DNA of 64,000 nt from a bacterium (GCA_021827985.1 JAKATL010000010.1:1-64000); one strand, 5' to 3'; numbered from the stretch's first letter, positions 36,795 to 45,469 are shown. Program-made: numbers and translations. The notes: generated from the letters alone by a model not told the origin.

Positions 36795-37540
36795 TCGCTG
36801 AGTGCCTCCTGCTTGGAGCCGATGGGCGAATCTCAACCCCCATTTTCCAAGTCAGCGAGGCACTTCTGCTACCTGCCCCCAACCCTTCTTCCTGTCCTTA
36901 TCCACTCCTTCAGGTCTGACGCCTGTAGATGGTCAGGGTGAGCCAGCCAGGTGCCCGGCCACACCAGCTCAACGATCGTCACGCCATGGACAATACCCGC
37001 CTGGCGCCGCTTACCGGTCACGGCCACGGACCGGGAGTCGGCGTCGGGCTCCCGCTGTGCGTTGCCCTCGGGCCAGATGGACCTCTTGGAGTACTCTCGA
37101 TGCGGGCGAACGCAGGCCGCGCGCACGGAAGTCTCGGGTGTTACGTGATGCGCCGACTGGACGGGAGCGATACGAATGACTCCTGTGGTCCCGGGTTCAC
37201 CGTTGGCCGTGGGGGAAGATGTCAGTCACTTGGTCTTATACCTTGTGAGGGTTGGCCATCGGGCTACGACGAGGGGCTCAGTCGAAAATCAGTCGGGGGC
37301 GGAGATGGCGAAAAGCTAGCTCGATGAGCGCAGAGTGAGCGGTACGTGCACTCGGGGGTGCGAGGCGCTCGGCAGGCCTGGGGCGTCCTGACGGAGCAGC
37401 CGACCTCCACGAGGTACCTCACCGCGCCGCCCGTTGTCTACTCGGCCCGTGTTCGGCCAGCTCTCCCTGAGCGGGGATCGGACCGAGAGTCGGCCCTGCA
37501 GTGAAATTACCCTCAGCACAGCTGGCACCGGCTGGTGGAG
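36795..37540. other. no recognised gene between IS and att-like repeat
   Basis: Includes the right flank of the IS1380 element and about 600 bp of sequence with only short, unrecognisable frames on both strands. Base composition is less GC-rich than the flanking core genes. Nothing functional is identified. Confidence 0.4.
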
Positions 37541-37653
37541 TTGTTGTCAAGGCTGTTGTCAGTTGTCCGGTCAAGTTGCCGGTATATCGTCCATTTGAGA
37601 TCAAAGTGGTGGTGCCGAGGGCGGGATCGAAGCGCTGACACCGGGTGTTTCAG
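37541..37653. repeat. left att-like direct repeat with tRNA-Phe 3' fragment
   Basis: Matches 41686-41798 in direct orientation. Conserved blocks: TTGTTGTCA-GG-TGTTGTCAG (20 of 22), TTGAGATCAAA (11 of 11), and a tRNA-like block from TGGTGCCGAGG through GCGGGATCGA and GACACCGGGT to TTTCAG (about 40 of 44, one base missing). The tRNA-like part corresponds to the 3' end and T-arm of tRNA-Phe but lacks the 5' half. The yhaN-like stop codon (37650-37652) lies inside it. Confidence 0.75.
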
Positions 37654-40319
37654 CTGGGAGCAAGACGAACCAGGGTGACATCTCCCAGCTGGCGGTAACG
37701 ATCGGGACTGGACGTCATGATCACCACCTGGGCCTGCGCGGCGGCAGCGCCAAATGCCGGCGCCAAGCGCTTCAGCCTTGTGGGGTCCGAGTTACCCAGG
37801 GCATCATCGAGGATCACCGGCACCCCCGCGTCCCCGGCGGTGCCCTCGGGGTTGACCAGGATGGCGCAGGCGAGGCGCGCCAGCACAGCGAGTTGCTCTC
37901 GAGCCCCGGTGGAGAGCGAGTCGAAGGGAACCGTGACACCTGCGACGGTCCGGGTCTGGACGGAGAAGGTGTCGGGGTCCACCCGGATCAGCGTGTCCGG
38001 GCCGAACACTAGGCGCGCGAGCCTCTGAATCTGATCCTCGTATGGGGCGACGTAGGCCTGTCGCGCCAGGTCGCGGTGTCGGGAGAAGGTCTCGTAGAGA
38101 AGCTTGGCGGCCCTGGCCCGTCGCTCCAGCCCCGCGTGCTCGGGAGCCAGGCGGGCGACCTCCAGTTCGGCATCGTCGAGAGCTGCCTGCAGGTCGCTGG
38201 ACCCCTTGACCCGGAGGGTGGTTTCCACCTCTGCCTGCTCTCGGGCCAGGTCAAGGTGCTCGGCCTGGAGCCGTCGCAGCAGGGCCTCCGCGTTCGCGAG
38301 GCGGGCTTCGACTCCCTCGGGGTCCCCCTCGGCGTACCTTGCGTCGGCGTGGGCCAATTGGGCTTCCTGGCGTTCCACCTCTCCGTGAGCCGCGGCCAGG
38401 CCGGACAGGAGGGCATCATCCGGGACCTGGCTGCGCGCGTGCGCAAGTGTGGCTGCGATGGCGGCGAGGTGCCCCCGCTGGGACGCGACCAGGGCGGTGT
38501 TGGCACCTGCTTGGACCCGAAGCGAGTTCAGATGCCGCTCGGCGGACTCCGCCGCCGCCCGGGCCACTGCAATGTCCTCGGCGGCAACGCGCCTCCGCTC
38601 CTCCGCGGCGCGGTGGGCGGCCTCCGCCTCTTCCAAGGAACCCGGAATGGGCGGCACAGCAGGGCGGGACCCTGGATAGCCATCGGCAATGGCGCCGGTG
38701 CTCTGGACCTTGGCGGCCAGCTCCTCTTCAGATAGGTCCTCAAGGGCGTCGGCGCGGGTGCGGCGGGCGCTCTCGATGTCGTGCTCTGCCTTGGCCCTCG
38801 TCTCCAGCGTCTCGTTCAGTTCCGCAAGGGGATCGGAGGACGTCAGCCCCAGCTGCTTTGCGATTTCATCTACCGCGCTCTCCGCGTCCTTCGCCCTGGC
38901 CTGGAGGTCCCTTCCCGTCCCTCCGCCGGTCACCCGCACGGTGACCAAGTCCTGGAGCTGTACCACGACTTCTCCCACGACCTGGGTCCGGTGCTGCGAC
39001 CCGGGTTCGAGGTGGATAGTCGCTCCGTCGACCGAGAGGTCCACCGCGGAGTGGGCTTCCAGGCTCAGGGCTGAACTGGAGACCGCGAGCGCAGCCCGCG
39101 CCTCCCCGCGGCGACGCAGGGCCCGCTCGAGCAGCTTCCGGCCTTCCGTGGTGGCCTTGCACTCGTCAACGAACTGTCGGGCGCGGATCTCGTGCCTGCG
39201 ACTGCTGAGTACGCGTTCCAGGCGGTTACTGAGCAGTCGGTGATCGATCTCGGCTCGGCGATAAGCCATGTCGCCCTGGGCGAGTGCCAGTCCCGTGGAT
39301 GCGAGGTCCAGCTCCTCCTGGGCGCTGGATTGTCGCAGTGATGCCTCGGCGTAGGCAGCCTCAGCCTCCTCCATGGGCCCAGCTTCCTTCCGGCTTTGCT
39401 CGAGGAGCTTCTCCAGTTCTGCTTCGGTGCTCCTCACCGCCTCTGCCTGGGCCTGCCTTGAATCAAGCGCCTGGCGCGCAGCCTGTTCCCGCGCCCTGGC
39501 TCCGGCGAGGTCGGCTCTGAGGGTCTGGAGTTCCAAGGCGAGGACCCCGAGGCTGCGCGACCGCTCCTGATGCTCCGCCAGGTCTGTGGCCGCCTCCGCT
39601 TGGGCCAGCCGGTTAACTGCCAAGCGTCTCGTGATGTCCCGGTGCCTCTCGCCGGCGTTCTCGATCTCCTCCAGGCTTACCTGCACGGCGCTGGCCCTGG
39701 CCCGGGCGGCCGCTAATTGGGCGGACGCCTGTTCACGGGCCTGGGAGACGCGTCCGGTGGAGGTGAAGTACCGGCCCCACTCGGCGCGGATGGCTTCCCA
39801 TAGCGTCGACTCCGACCTGGGGTCCGCCGTTCCTCCGGACGCCGCCCGGTCCAAAGCGCCGACCAGGGTGGTCGAGGTCCCGACGTCCCCCTGCTGGACC
39901 CGCTCACCCTGGACGAAGCGCAGCGCTCTGTACAAGCTCCAGTCCAGAGTTTCGTCGAGGATCGCCCGGACCCGGTCGTGGGCGGTTCGGGCCGTGAGAC
40001 TTTCTGGCGCAGGGGTAAAGATCTGCAGGCGGGTCTCGGGCCGGTGGAACCAGCGTTTGAAGTAGACCAAGTGATACGGGCCGGTCGTGAACTCCGCTTC
40101 GACCTCCGTACCGACGCTCCGATGCACCGGCCGTACCGCCTCGAGCCGCCTGTGAGTCGAGTCGTGAGGAAAGTCCAGAAGGACATCGAGGGCTTCGGCC
40201 AGGCTGGACTTGCCGATCTCGTTCGGGCCCTCTATGAGCGTGATGCCGGTGCTTGGTATGGAGACCTCACTTGCCTCTACTCCGCGGTAGTTGCGGATGG
40301 AGATACGAATGACCCTCAT
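37650..40319 (-). CDS. YhaN/SbcC-like SMC-type ATPase
   Basis: 889 residues. Walker A is GPNEIGKSS at about residues 31-39; the ABC signature LSTGAREQLAVLARLACA and Walker B VPVILDDALGNSD are near the C-terminus; a long coiled-coil rich in Ala, Glu and Arg connects them. No CxxC zinc hook is seen, so it resembles YhaN rather than Rad50/SbcC proper. It overlaps the nuclease gene by 4 bp (ATGA), the classic arrangement of an SbcCD/YhaNO pair that processes DNA ends. It lies between att-like repeats, so a role in mobile-element biology or phage defence is possible. Confidence 0.85.
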   Translation of the reverse strand: MRVIRISIRNYRGVEASEVSIPSTGITLIEGPNEIGKSSLAEALDVLLDFPHDSTHRRLEAVRPVHRSVGTEVEAEFTTGPYHLVYFKRWFHRPETRLQIFTPAPESLTARTAHDRVRAILDETLDWSLYRALRFVQGERVQQGDVGTSTTLVGALDRAASGGTADPRSESTLWEAIRAEWGRYFTSTGRVSQAREQASAQLAAARARASAVQVSLEEIENAGERHRDITRRLAVNRLAQAEAATDLAEHQERSRSLGVLALELQTLRADLAGARAREQAARQALDSRQAQAEAVRSTEAELEKLLEQSRKEAGPMEEAEAAYAEASLRQSSAQEELDLASTGLALAQGDMAYRRAEIDHRLLSNRLERVLSSRRHEIRARQFVDECKATTEGRKLLERALRRRGEARAALAVSSSALSLEAHSAVDLSVDGATIHLEPGSQHRTQVVGEVVVQLQDLVTVRVTGGGTGRDLQARAKDAESAVDEIAKQLGLTSSDPLAELNETLETRAKAEHDIESARRTRADALEDLSEEELAAKVQSTGAIADGYPGSRPAVPPIPGSLEEAEAAHRAAEERRRVAAEDIAVARAAAESAERHLNSLRVQAGANTALVASQRGHLAAIAATLAHARSQVPDDALLSGLAAAHGEVERQEAQLAHADARYAEGDPEGVEARLANAEALLRRLQAEHLDLAREQAEVETTLRVKGSSDLQAALDDAELEVARLAPEHAGLERRARAAKLLYETFSRHRDLARQAYVAPYEDQIQRLARLVFGPDTLIRVDPDTFSVQTRTVAGVTVPFDSLSTGAREQLAVLARLACAILVNPEGTAGDAGVPVILDDALGNSDPTRLKRLAPAFGAAAAQAQVVIMTSSPDRYRQLGDVTLVRLAPS

Positions 40320-41452
40320 CGTCCCCTCGCTGCCAACCGCCGGACTAGCATCAAGGCGTCTCGTGCGGCATCGGCTTCCTCGCCACTGTTGGCTGCGGCG
40401 CGCGAGAGCTCCGCCACGGCCTCGCTGGCGAACCCGGAGAGGTCGATGGAAGCCAGGTCCGAATCGGCAGGGATCACCACCAGTTCGCTCCGGCCCTCCG
40501 AGACCTCGAGGCTCGCTAGCAGGTCCCGGCCCGCGGCCAGGGTCTCGTCCAGGAGTTCCGCCGTGGCGAGGTCGACCGTGCCCACCAAGGCGAGGCGCAC
40601 GACCGTCCGCTCCTTGTCAGGAAGGCTTGAAAGCGAATCGGCAAGCGCTCGGACGCTCTCTTCGCCGTCCAGATCGAGGTGCCGGCGCACGAAGTGCCAC
40701 CGGCCGATCGCTACGGGCTCGACGGCAACCCCGCCAGGGTCTAGGTCGACCACCAGCGCCTTGTTGCTGTCGGCCTCGTCGAAGTCGGTCGCGACCGGGG
40801 CGCCCGAGTACCAGACGCGCTCGGTGACCTCGGTGACGGAGTGGCGATCGCCGAGCGCCACGTAGCTGACCCGCCGGCTTGTGATCGCCGCCCTGAGTCC
40901 CGCCACCGAGATGAGCGAAGCATCCAGTGGGTCGGCAGCGAGGGAGTCCACTGCGCCGTGCCCGATGGCTACCCGCAGCGTTCCGGAAGGCGCCGGATCG
41001 AGAGGCGCAAGGGCGGCCCCCAAGAGGTCCATGTCGGGCTTGCGGCTCGGCCACGGCGCTCCCACCACCTCCACGGGCAAGTCGGGCACCTGGACCGGTG
41101 TCGCATCGTGGAGCACGTGTGCCGCCGGAGGTAGCGGTACGGGCATCCGTCCTGGCGCCCACAGCCCCGCAGGGTTGTCGGCGTCGTGGTTGCCCGGGAG
41201 CAGGAACACTGGCACTGTGAAGGTGGCCAGAGCGTCAAGAGCTCTGGTGATGACGCGCCGAGCGGGAAGGAGCGAGTCGAAGACATCGCCTGCGACCACG
41301 ACGAAGGCGCACCCCCGTTCGGATGCCGTCAGGGCAAGCCGACGTATTGCCTCGATCTGGTCATCCGCATAGCGGGCCTGGGCGTCCGCCGAGAGGAAGG
41401 CGCGGGTCATCCCCAGCTGCCAGTCCGATGTGTGGAGGAACCGAATGCTCAC
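40316..41452 (-). CDS. YhaO/SbcD-like metallophosphoesterase (Mre11-type nuclease)
   Basis: 378 residues from GTG 41452. The calcineurin-like phosphoesterase motifs are present in order: HTSDWQLG (motif I), VVAGDVFDS (II), LPGNHD (III), and ALGDRHSVTEV (later metal-ligand region). Predicted Mn-dependent exo/endonuclease working with the overlapping YhaN-like ATPase. The C-terminal third is poorly conserved. Open frame extends 42 codons upstream but without homology; no strong ribosome-binding site marks either start. Confidence 0.87.
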   Translation of the reverse strand: MSIRFLHTSDWQLGMTRAFLSADAQARYADDQIEAIRRLALTASERGCAFVVVAGDVFDSLLPARRVITRALDALATFTVPVFLLPGNHDADNPAGLWAPGRMPVPLPPAAHVLHDATPVQVPDLPVEVVGAPWPSRKPDMDLLGAALAPLDPAPSGTLRVAIGHGAVDSLAADPLDASLISVAGLRAAITSRRVSYVALGDRHSVTEVTERVWYSGAPVATDFDEADSNKALVVDLDPGGVAVEPVAIGRWHFVRRHLDLDGEESVRALADSLSSLPDKERTVVRLALVGTVDLATAELLDETLAAGRDLLASLEVSEGRSELVVIPADSDLASIDLSGFASEAVAELSRAAANSGEEADAARDALMLVRRLAARGR

Positions 41453-41685
41453 CCGGGCGAACTCCGAAGCGCAAGGTCTCGCCGCACTGTACACCTCCAT
41501 GCGGCGACTTCGGCCACCCCAGGCGGAGCGCGATCGGTGGCTGTCGCGTCCCCTGAGCTGTGCCGTGGCCCCAGTCATGTGTTAGTCGGTCGGAAGGTCC
41601 GTGCCCGGCGCTGTGCCGGTGCGGGATGCTGCCCAATGAAACTTGCCTGCACGGGCCCACGGGGGTGCTGGCTTCCACGCTCCGG

Positions 41686-41798
41686 TTGTTGTCACGGTTG
41701 TTGTCAGCGGACCGTACCACTTGCCTGGCCAGCCGCTGATTGAGATCAAAAACTGGTGCCGAGGGGCGGGATCGAACCGCCGACACCGGGTTTTTCAG
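41686..41798. repeat. right att-like direct repeat overlapping tRNA-Phe
   Basis: Partner of 37541-37653. It contains the 3' end, T-arm and anticodon-proximal part of the intact tRNA-Phe plus about 68 bp downstream of it. The direct orientation, the fact that the intact tRNA is on this side and the truncated copy on the far side, and the tRNA 3' end pointing into the bracketed segment all fit integrase-mediated insertion at the tRNA 3' end. Confidence 0.75.
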
Positions 41799-41829
41799 AC
41801 CCGTGCTCTACCAACTGAGCTACCTCGGC
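41754..41829 (-). tRNA. tRNA-Phe (GAA)
   Basis: A 76-nt cloverleaf on the minus strand: acceptor GCCGAGG pairs with CCTCGGC, D-arm GCTC-AGTTGGTA-GAGC, anticodon stem CGGGT/ACCCG with loop CTGAAAA (anticodon GAA), T-arm GGCGG-TTCGATC-CCGCC, and encoded ACCA 3' end. All stems are fully paired. Confidence 0.97.
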
Positions 41830-41975
41830 CCGGGGTGCCGCGCCGGGCTTCCGGAGAGGACCGACCGTCTGCCGGTCAGCTGCGGGCGGCCGCAGCGGCA
41901 AGTCTACCGAGGCCACCCCGCCTTCGGACACCCGTTCAGCCGCAACCATCTTGGGTCGCAGGCGGCGGCCCGGGC

Positions 41976-42716
41976 TCAGAGCGCGGGCGCCCTCTCCGCG
42001 GCGTGGGCCTGGGCCCAGGTGATGTACCCGTCCGTCGCCATCTGCTCCAGGACGATGGCTCGCCGCTCCACCGCTCCCTCTGGGTTCGTTATGGGGTCGA
42101 GCAGAGCCGGAGCCTGGGGCAGCCCGGCCAGGAGTGCCAGTTGGGCCAAGTCGTCCCGGAGGAGCGGCCGGTGGAAGTATTTGAGGCTCGCCTGGGCGAA
42201 CCCCACGGTGCCGGATCCGAGGTGCACCTCGGAGAGGTAGGCATCCAGTACCTGGGTCTTGGTCAGGTGGTCCTCGATCTTGAGTGCCAGGGTGATGTCC
42301 ACCCACCTCCCCCAGAGCGAGCGGTCGGAGCCGTGGAGGTAGGCGTCTTCCGCCAGCTGTTCGGTGATGGTCGAGCCGCCCTCACAGGCGCAGTGGTTCA
42401 CGAGGTCGTATCCCGCCGCCCGGATGAGCCCTTCGAGGTTCACCCCGCGATCCAGATAGAAGTTCTGGTCCTCCACCGCGACCACCGCCTGGGCCAGGTA
42501 ACGGGGCACCTGGGAAGGGGTGACGGGAGCTGTCCCGTGCGCCTGGTCCAGATTGGCGACCCAACCCCGTATGCCCTGTGTGGAGGGGGTCGAGATCCAG
42601 GTGAGACACCAGACCACGGTCGCGGCGGTGACAGCCAGTCCGGCCGCCCATCGCCACCTCTGCCCCGGCTCGGTGCTGTCCGGCGATACCCTAGCCCGAT
42701 GCTGCCCAGGACCCAC
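41976..42716 (-). CDS. GT51 peptidoglycan glycosyltransferase (monofunctional)
   Basis: About 246 residues: an N-terminal transmembrane anchor (about 25-45) and a GT51 domain with AVVAVEDQNFYLDRGVNLEGLIRA (catalytic Glu of EDxxFxxHxG-type motif, here with R for H), GGSTITEQLAEDAYL and KIEDHLTKTQVLDAYLSEVHLGSG. No transpeptidase domain follows, so it resembles MtgA, polymerising lipid II. The start is uncertain (GTG 42716 or GTG 42800); either overlaps the 5' end of the divergent small membrane protein gene. Confidence 0.85.
   Translation of the reverse strand: MGPGQHRARVSPDSTEPGQRWRWAAGLAVTAATVVWCLTWISTPSTQGIRGWVANLDQAHGTAPVTPSQVPRYLAQAVVAVEDQNFYLDRGVNLEGLIRAAGYDLVNHCACEGGSTITEQLAEDAYLHGSDRSLWGRWVDITLALKIEDHLTKTQVLDAYLSEVHLGSGTVGFAQASLKYFHRPLLRDDLAQLALLAGLPQAPALLDPITNPEGAVERRAIVLEQMATDGYITWAQAHAAERAPAL
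42687..42692 (+). promoter_or_regulatory. leaderless -10 element (TACCCT)
   Basis: TACCCT is followed by 6 nt (AGCCCG) and the ATG of a 58-residue membrane protein. Supports transcription of that small gene. Confidence 0.5.
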
Positions 42717-42875
42717 GTGCGTCGACTCTATCTGGCCCTGCTCGGGCTGATCTGCTTCGGGATCGCCCTTGGACTCTCCTGGGGGCTGGGGGCGAGCCAC
42801 CTCTGGGTGCAGGGAGTGGCCATGGTGATCGCGCTGGGAGCCTTCGGGCTGGCGGCGCTCGCCGCTCGAGCGTAG
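42699..42875 (+). CDS. small two-helix membrane protein
   Basis: 58 residues with two hydrophobic helices (LYLALLGLICFGIALGLSW and VQGVAMVIALGAFGLAALA) and a short N-terminal basic segment (RTHVRR). It overlaps the 5' end of the divergent transglycosylase gene. The well-placed -10 element and helix-helix pattern argue it is real; function unknown. Confidence 0.55.
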   Translation: MLPRTHVRRLYLALLGLICFGIALGLSWGLGASHLWVQGVAMVIALGAFGLAALAARA

Positions 42876-43021
42876 GCCCGACCCCCGCCCGTTCCTCAGG
42901 CTGTGCTAAGCTTGTGCCGTCCCGCGAAGTTGTTTGGGGACCGTTCGCCGTCGCTTTCCTCGCGAGCCGGCCGATCGATGAGGCCGCGAGGAGGCCGCGT
43001 AGCGGCGCAGGAGAAGGGCAT

Positions 43022-43219
43022 ATGCCAATCGGAACCATCAAGTCAATCAACGAGCGCGGGTTTGGATTCCTCGCCGCCGAGGACGGAGTGGAGTATTTCT
43101 TCCACCGTTCCAGCGTTGAGGGCGGGGCGTTCGAGTCTCTGACCCGCGGAGCGCAGGTCGAGTTCGAGATCGAGCCCAGCACCCGCGGTCCTCGGGCAGG
43201 CAGGGTCCGCGCCGCCTGA
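43022..43219 (+). CDS. cold-shock domain protein
   Basis: 65 residues of a single OB-fold cold-shock domain: GTIKSINERGFGFLA (RNP1) and VEYFFHRSSVEG (RNP2). Single-stranded nucleic acid binding and RNA chaperone activity are expected. ATG at 43022 follows AGGAGAAGGG. A TAAGCT -10-like box around 42907-42912 would give a leader of about 110 nt, typical of cold-shock mRNAs. Confidence 0.93.
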   Translation: MPIGTIKSINERGFGFLAAEDGVEYFFHRSSVEGGAFESLTRGAQVEFEIEPSTRGPRAGRVRAA

Positions 43220-43644
43220 TGTCGGCGCAGGCCGTCGGTAAGCCGCCGGTCCAGCGCCCCTTCCGAAGGCTCCATCCTGACCTGCCGCCCGCCAGGAACT
43301 CCCTGTACGACCCTTGGCAGTGCGGGTTCCTGCACGACGGTAGGCGGAAGACCTGCCTGTTCGACGTGAGAGACGCCCAGCGCGCGATGCGCGCGCTGGG
43401 CTTCCCACCCGAACTCTGGATTCCTCTCGGGGAGGCGAGGATCACCCACGACGAGTTCCTCCTGCACGTGCAGGAGGTCCACGCGGCGCTGTCGGTGCAT
43501 GCCGACACCGCGGAGGCGCGGCGCCGTTCCATGGTGCCCTCAGCGGTCCGGATCGTGCAGAACTACCTGGGCTGGGCGGACCGGGTGTGCGCCCACGGCA
43601 CCGGGGTAGTGGAAACCGATGACCGCCGTCGGCCCATCCCTTGA
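43219..43644 (+). CDS. conserved-looking hypothetical protein
   Basis: 141 residues overlapping the cold-shock gene's stop by one base (TGATG). No domain recognised; composition is soluble, with DPWQCGFLHDGRRKTCLFDVRDAQRA containing two cysteines and a helical C-terminal half. The codon use and tight coupling on both sides support a real gene; function unknown. Confidence 0.6.
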   Translation: MSAQAVGKPPVQRPFRRLHPDLPPARNSLYDPWQCGFLHDGRRKTCLFDVRDAQRAMRALGFPPELWIPLGEARITHDEFLLHVQEVHAALSVHADTAEARRRSMVPSAVRIVQNYLGWADRVCAHGTGVVETDDRRRPIP

Positions 43645-43648
43645 GCTG

Positions 43649-44413
43649 ATGGCATCCGCCCCTGAGACGCTCAAGGTCGAGGTGGACCAGGCGTCCTTCG
43701 CGACCGAGGTTCTGGAGCGTTCGACAGACCGCCCGGTGGTGGTGGACTTCTGGGCCGCCTGGTGCGGCCCCTGCCGCCAGCTGGGTCCGGTGCTGGAGCA
43801 GGAGGTTGCCCGCCTGGAAGGGCAGGTTCTGCTGCGGGCGGTGGATGTGGACCAGAGTCCGGAGCTGGCCCGAATGTTCGGGATCCGTGGGATACCCGCG
43901 GTCAAGGCCTTCCGGGATGGCCATGTGGTGGCGGAGTTTGTGGGAGCCCAGCCGGCGCCCCAGGTGCGGAGCTTCCTTCAGGGGCTGCTGCCCTCCGAGG
44001 TGGACCTCTTGGCGGAGGGTGGGGATGAGGCGTCCCTCCGGGCGGCTCTCTCCGCGGATCCCTCCCACCTGCCGGCCCGGCGCCGGCTCGCGGAGCTCCT
44101 CCTGCGGGAGGGAAGGTCGCGCGAGGCGGGGGAGGTGGCCGCGCTCGCGCCCCAGGACAGGGTCTGTGACGGCCTCTGCGCTTGGGCGCAGCTCCAGGAG
44201 GAGTCAATGGCCGCTGACGCCCGGCTGCTGGCGGCGCTCCGAGCGGGCGACTTCGCTCAGGCGGCCACGGACGCCATCCGAGCGGTGGCGGACTCCTCCG
44301 GGGAACGTCGGGACCTCCTGCGACGGTTGGCCATCCTCTGCTTCGAGCAGCTGGGGCCGGAGCACCCGGCCGTAGGCCCTGGCCGGGCCAGCCTGGCGTC
44401 CTCTCTGTACTGA
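43649..44413 (+). CDS. thioredoxin-TPR co-chaperone (CnoX/YbbN-like)
   Basis: 254 residues: an N-terminal thioredoxin domain with VVDFWAAWCGPCRQLGP (WCGPC at 38-42) and the cis-Pro loop GIRGIPAVKAF, followed by a helical C-terminal region with TPR-like repeats (SHLPARRRLAELLLREG, DFAQAATDAIRAV). This is the architecture of CnoX/YbbN, a holdase that protects proteins from oxidation and works with GroEL or DnaK. An ATG 30 bp upstream (43619) overlapping the previous gene is an alternative start. Confidence 0.88.
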   Translation: MASAPETLKVEVDQASFATEVLERSTDRPVVVDFWAAWCGPCRQLGPVLEQEVARLEGQVLLRAVDVDQSPELARMFGIRGIPAVKAFRDGHVVAEFVGAQPAPQVRSFLQGLLPSEVDLLAEGGDEASLRAALSADPSHLPARRRLAELLLREGRSREAGEVAALAPQDRVCDGLCAWAQLQEESMAADARLLAALRAGDFAQAATDAIRAVADSSGERRDLLRRLAILCFEQLGPEHPAVGPGRASLASSLY

Positions 44414-44497
44414 ACCTCCCGGCCCGACCTTCCCGGCGGCGGGATGTGCCCGGCAGTGGTTTGATAGATCCCTGAACCAGCACAGGTGGAGGTAACG

Positions 44498-44827
44498 ATG
44501 GCTTACTTGAGAGGTTTGCGGCACGGCCTGGCTGCCGGCCTGGCTGTGGGCATACTGGTGGCCCCCCGACCCGGACCGGAGACGAGGCGGCGCCTGGCCC
44601 AGGGCTACCGTGGGGTTCGCGAGGTGGCCACTCGCACCGGGGAACAGGGCGCGCGTACCTGGCAGCTGGTCCGGCCCATGGCTGCTGGGGCGGCAGGCGC
44701 CGCTGCCGGCGCGGTGCGCCTGGCCGGCCCTTTAGCCCATGGTTTGACGGAGAGGCTTCGCAGTGGCGAACGGGACCAGGAGCCCTTCTTCTCGTTTCCT
44801 GAGCCGGGCGGGGACCAGGAGAGGTGA
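44498..44827 (+). CDS. YtxH-like small protein with hydrophobic N-terminus
   Basis: 109 residues: a glycine/alanine-rich N-terminal hydrophobic helix (HGLAAGLAVGILVAPRPGPETRRRL, similar to YtxH/gas-vesicle-adjacent proteins), then an amphipathic alanine-rich helix. ATG at 44498 follows GGTGGAGGT. The next gene's GTG overlaps its stop by 4 bp. Likely membrane-associated; function unknown. Confidence 0.65.
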   Translation: MAYLRGLRHGLAAGLAVGILVAPRPGPETRRRLAQGYRGVREVATRTGEQGARTWQLVRPMAAGAAGAAAGAVRLAGPLAHGLTERLRSGERDQEPFFSFPEPGGDQER

Positions 44828-45054
44828 GTTCACCCGAAGCCACGCCCGAGGAGCGCATCGCCGCCTTCTGGCGGGCGGTCGACGAGGAGCTCCTGACCCC
44901 CGCTCGGCGCTACCTCAAGGGCTTCCGGGTGGGACTGGTCCTGGGCTTGGTGGTGGCCATTCTTCTCACCCCCTGGAGGGGCGAGTCCGTGCGGGGACGG
45001 TTCGCGGCGATCCGGGGCGGGGTGTGCCGCGCCCGCCGGCGGCACCGCGGCTGA
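44824..45054 (+). CDS. small membrane protein
   Basis: 76 residues: charged N-terminus, one transmembrane helix (VGLVLGLVVAILLTPW) followed by GRGESVR-like basic tail, resembling the preceding YtxH-like protein in layout (helix, TPWRGES/APRPGPE turn, basic tail). Starts with GTG overlapping the previous stop. Probable paralogue or partner of its neighbour. Confidence 0.6.
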   Translation: MSSPEATPEERIAAFWRAVDEELLTPARRYLKGFRVGLVLGLVVAILLTPWRGESVRGRFAAIRGGVCRARRRHRG

Positions 45055-45061
45055 GCTGCGG

Positions 45062-45457
45062 TCAGCCGGCTCCGGCCACCACTTGGTCGTATGAGCCGTC
45101 GACGTCGACATCCGCCTCGTCGTAGTCGGCCATGAACGAGGTCCCGCAGCCGCAGGCGTTGCGCGCCCTGGGGTTGGCGAGGCGGAACCCCCGACCCCGG
45201 TAGCTGTCCTCGAAGTCCACGATCGACCCGGCGACAAGCGGCAGCCCGTCCCTCTGGACCACGATCCGGACCCCGTCGACCTCAACCACCTCGTCGTCGT
45301 CGTTGACCTGGTCTTCGAGGTCGAAGAAGAGCTTGAATCCACGGCAGCCACCCAGGCGCACGTCGACCCGGAAGGCGGCCGTGGGCCGACCTTCCCGCTC
45401 CCTCCAGGCGGCGATCTCCTGGACGGCATCGACCGTGACGTGCAGCACGGCTCCCAC
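45062..45457 (-). CDS. HesB/IscA-family A-type Fe-S protein
   Basis: 131 residues of the A-type carrier fold with the three cysteines typical of cluster binding: GGCRGF and NACGCGTSF. The GTG at 45457 is chosen because TACAAT sits exactly 6 nt upstream, the leaderless geometry repeated across this window; an ATG seven codons upstream would place that -10 element inside the coding region. An acidic tail follows the last cysteines. Divergent from the MOSC gene. Confidence 0.85.
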   Translation of the reverse strand: MGAVLHVTVDAVQEIAAWREREGRPTAAFRVDVRLGGCRGFKLFFDLEDQVNDDDEVVEVDGVRIVVQRDGLPLVAGSIVDFEDSYRGRGFRLANPRARNACGCGTSFMADYDEADVDVDGSYDQVVAGAG

Positions 45458-45463
45458 GCGCCG

Positions 45464-45469
45464 ATTGTA
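45464..45469 (-). promoter_or_regulatory. leaderless -10 element (TACAAT)
   Basis: On the minus strand TACAAT is followed by CGGCGC (6 nt) and a GTG. It lies inside the longer open frame of the HesB-type gene and so helps decide its start. Confidence 0.55.

Noticed and set aside
35232-36843. ATGGGGGT inverted match as the IS1380 terminal repeat
   Set aside because: Only 8 bp match, flanks do not extend the pairing, and no target duplication was found beside it, so the element ends are left undefined.
41643-42875. 410-residue plus-strand open frame
   Set aside because: Reads across the tRNA-Phe gene and antisense to the transglycosylase; only its last 58 residues, from ATG 42699, look like a protein.
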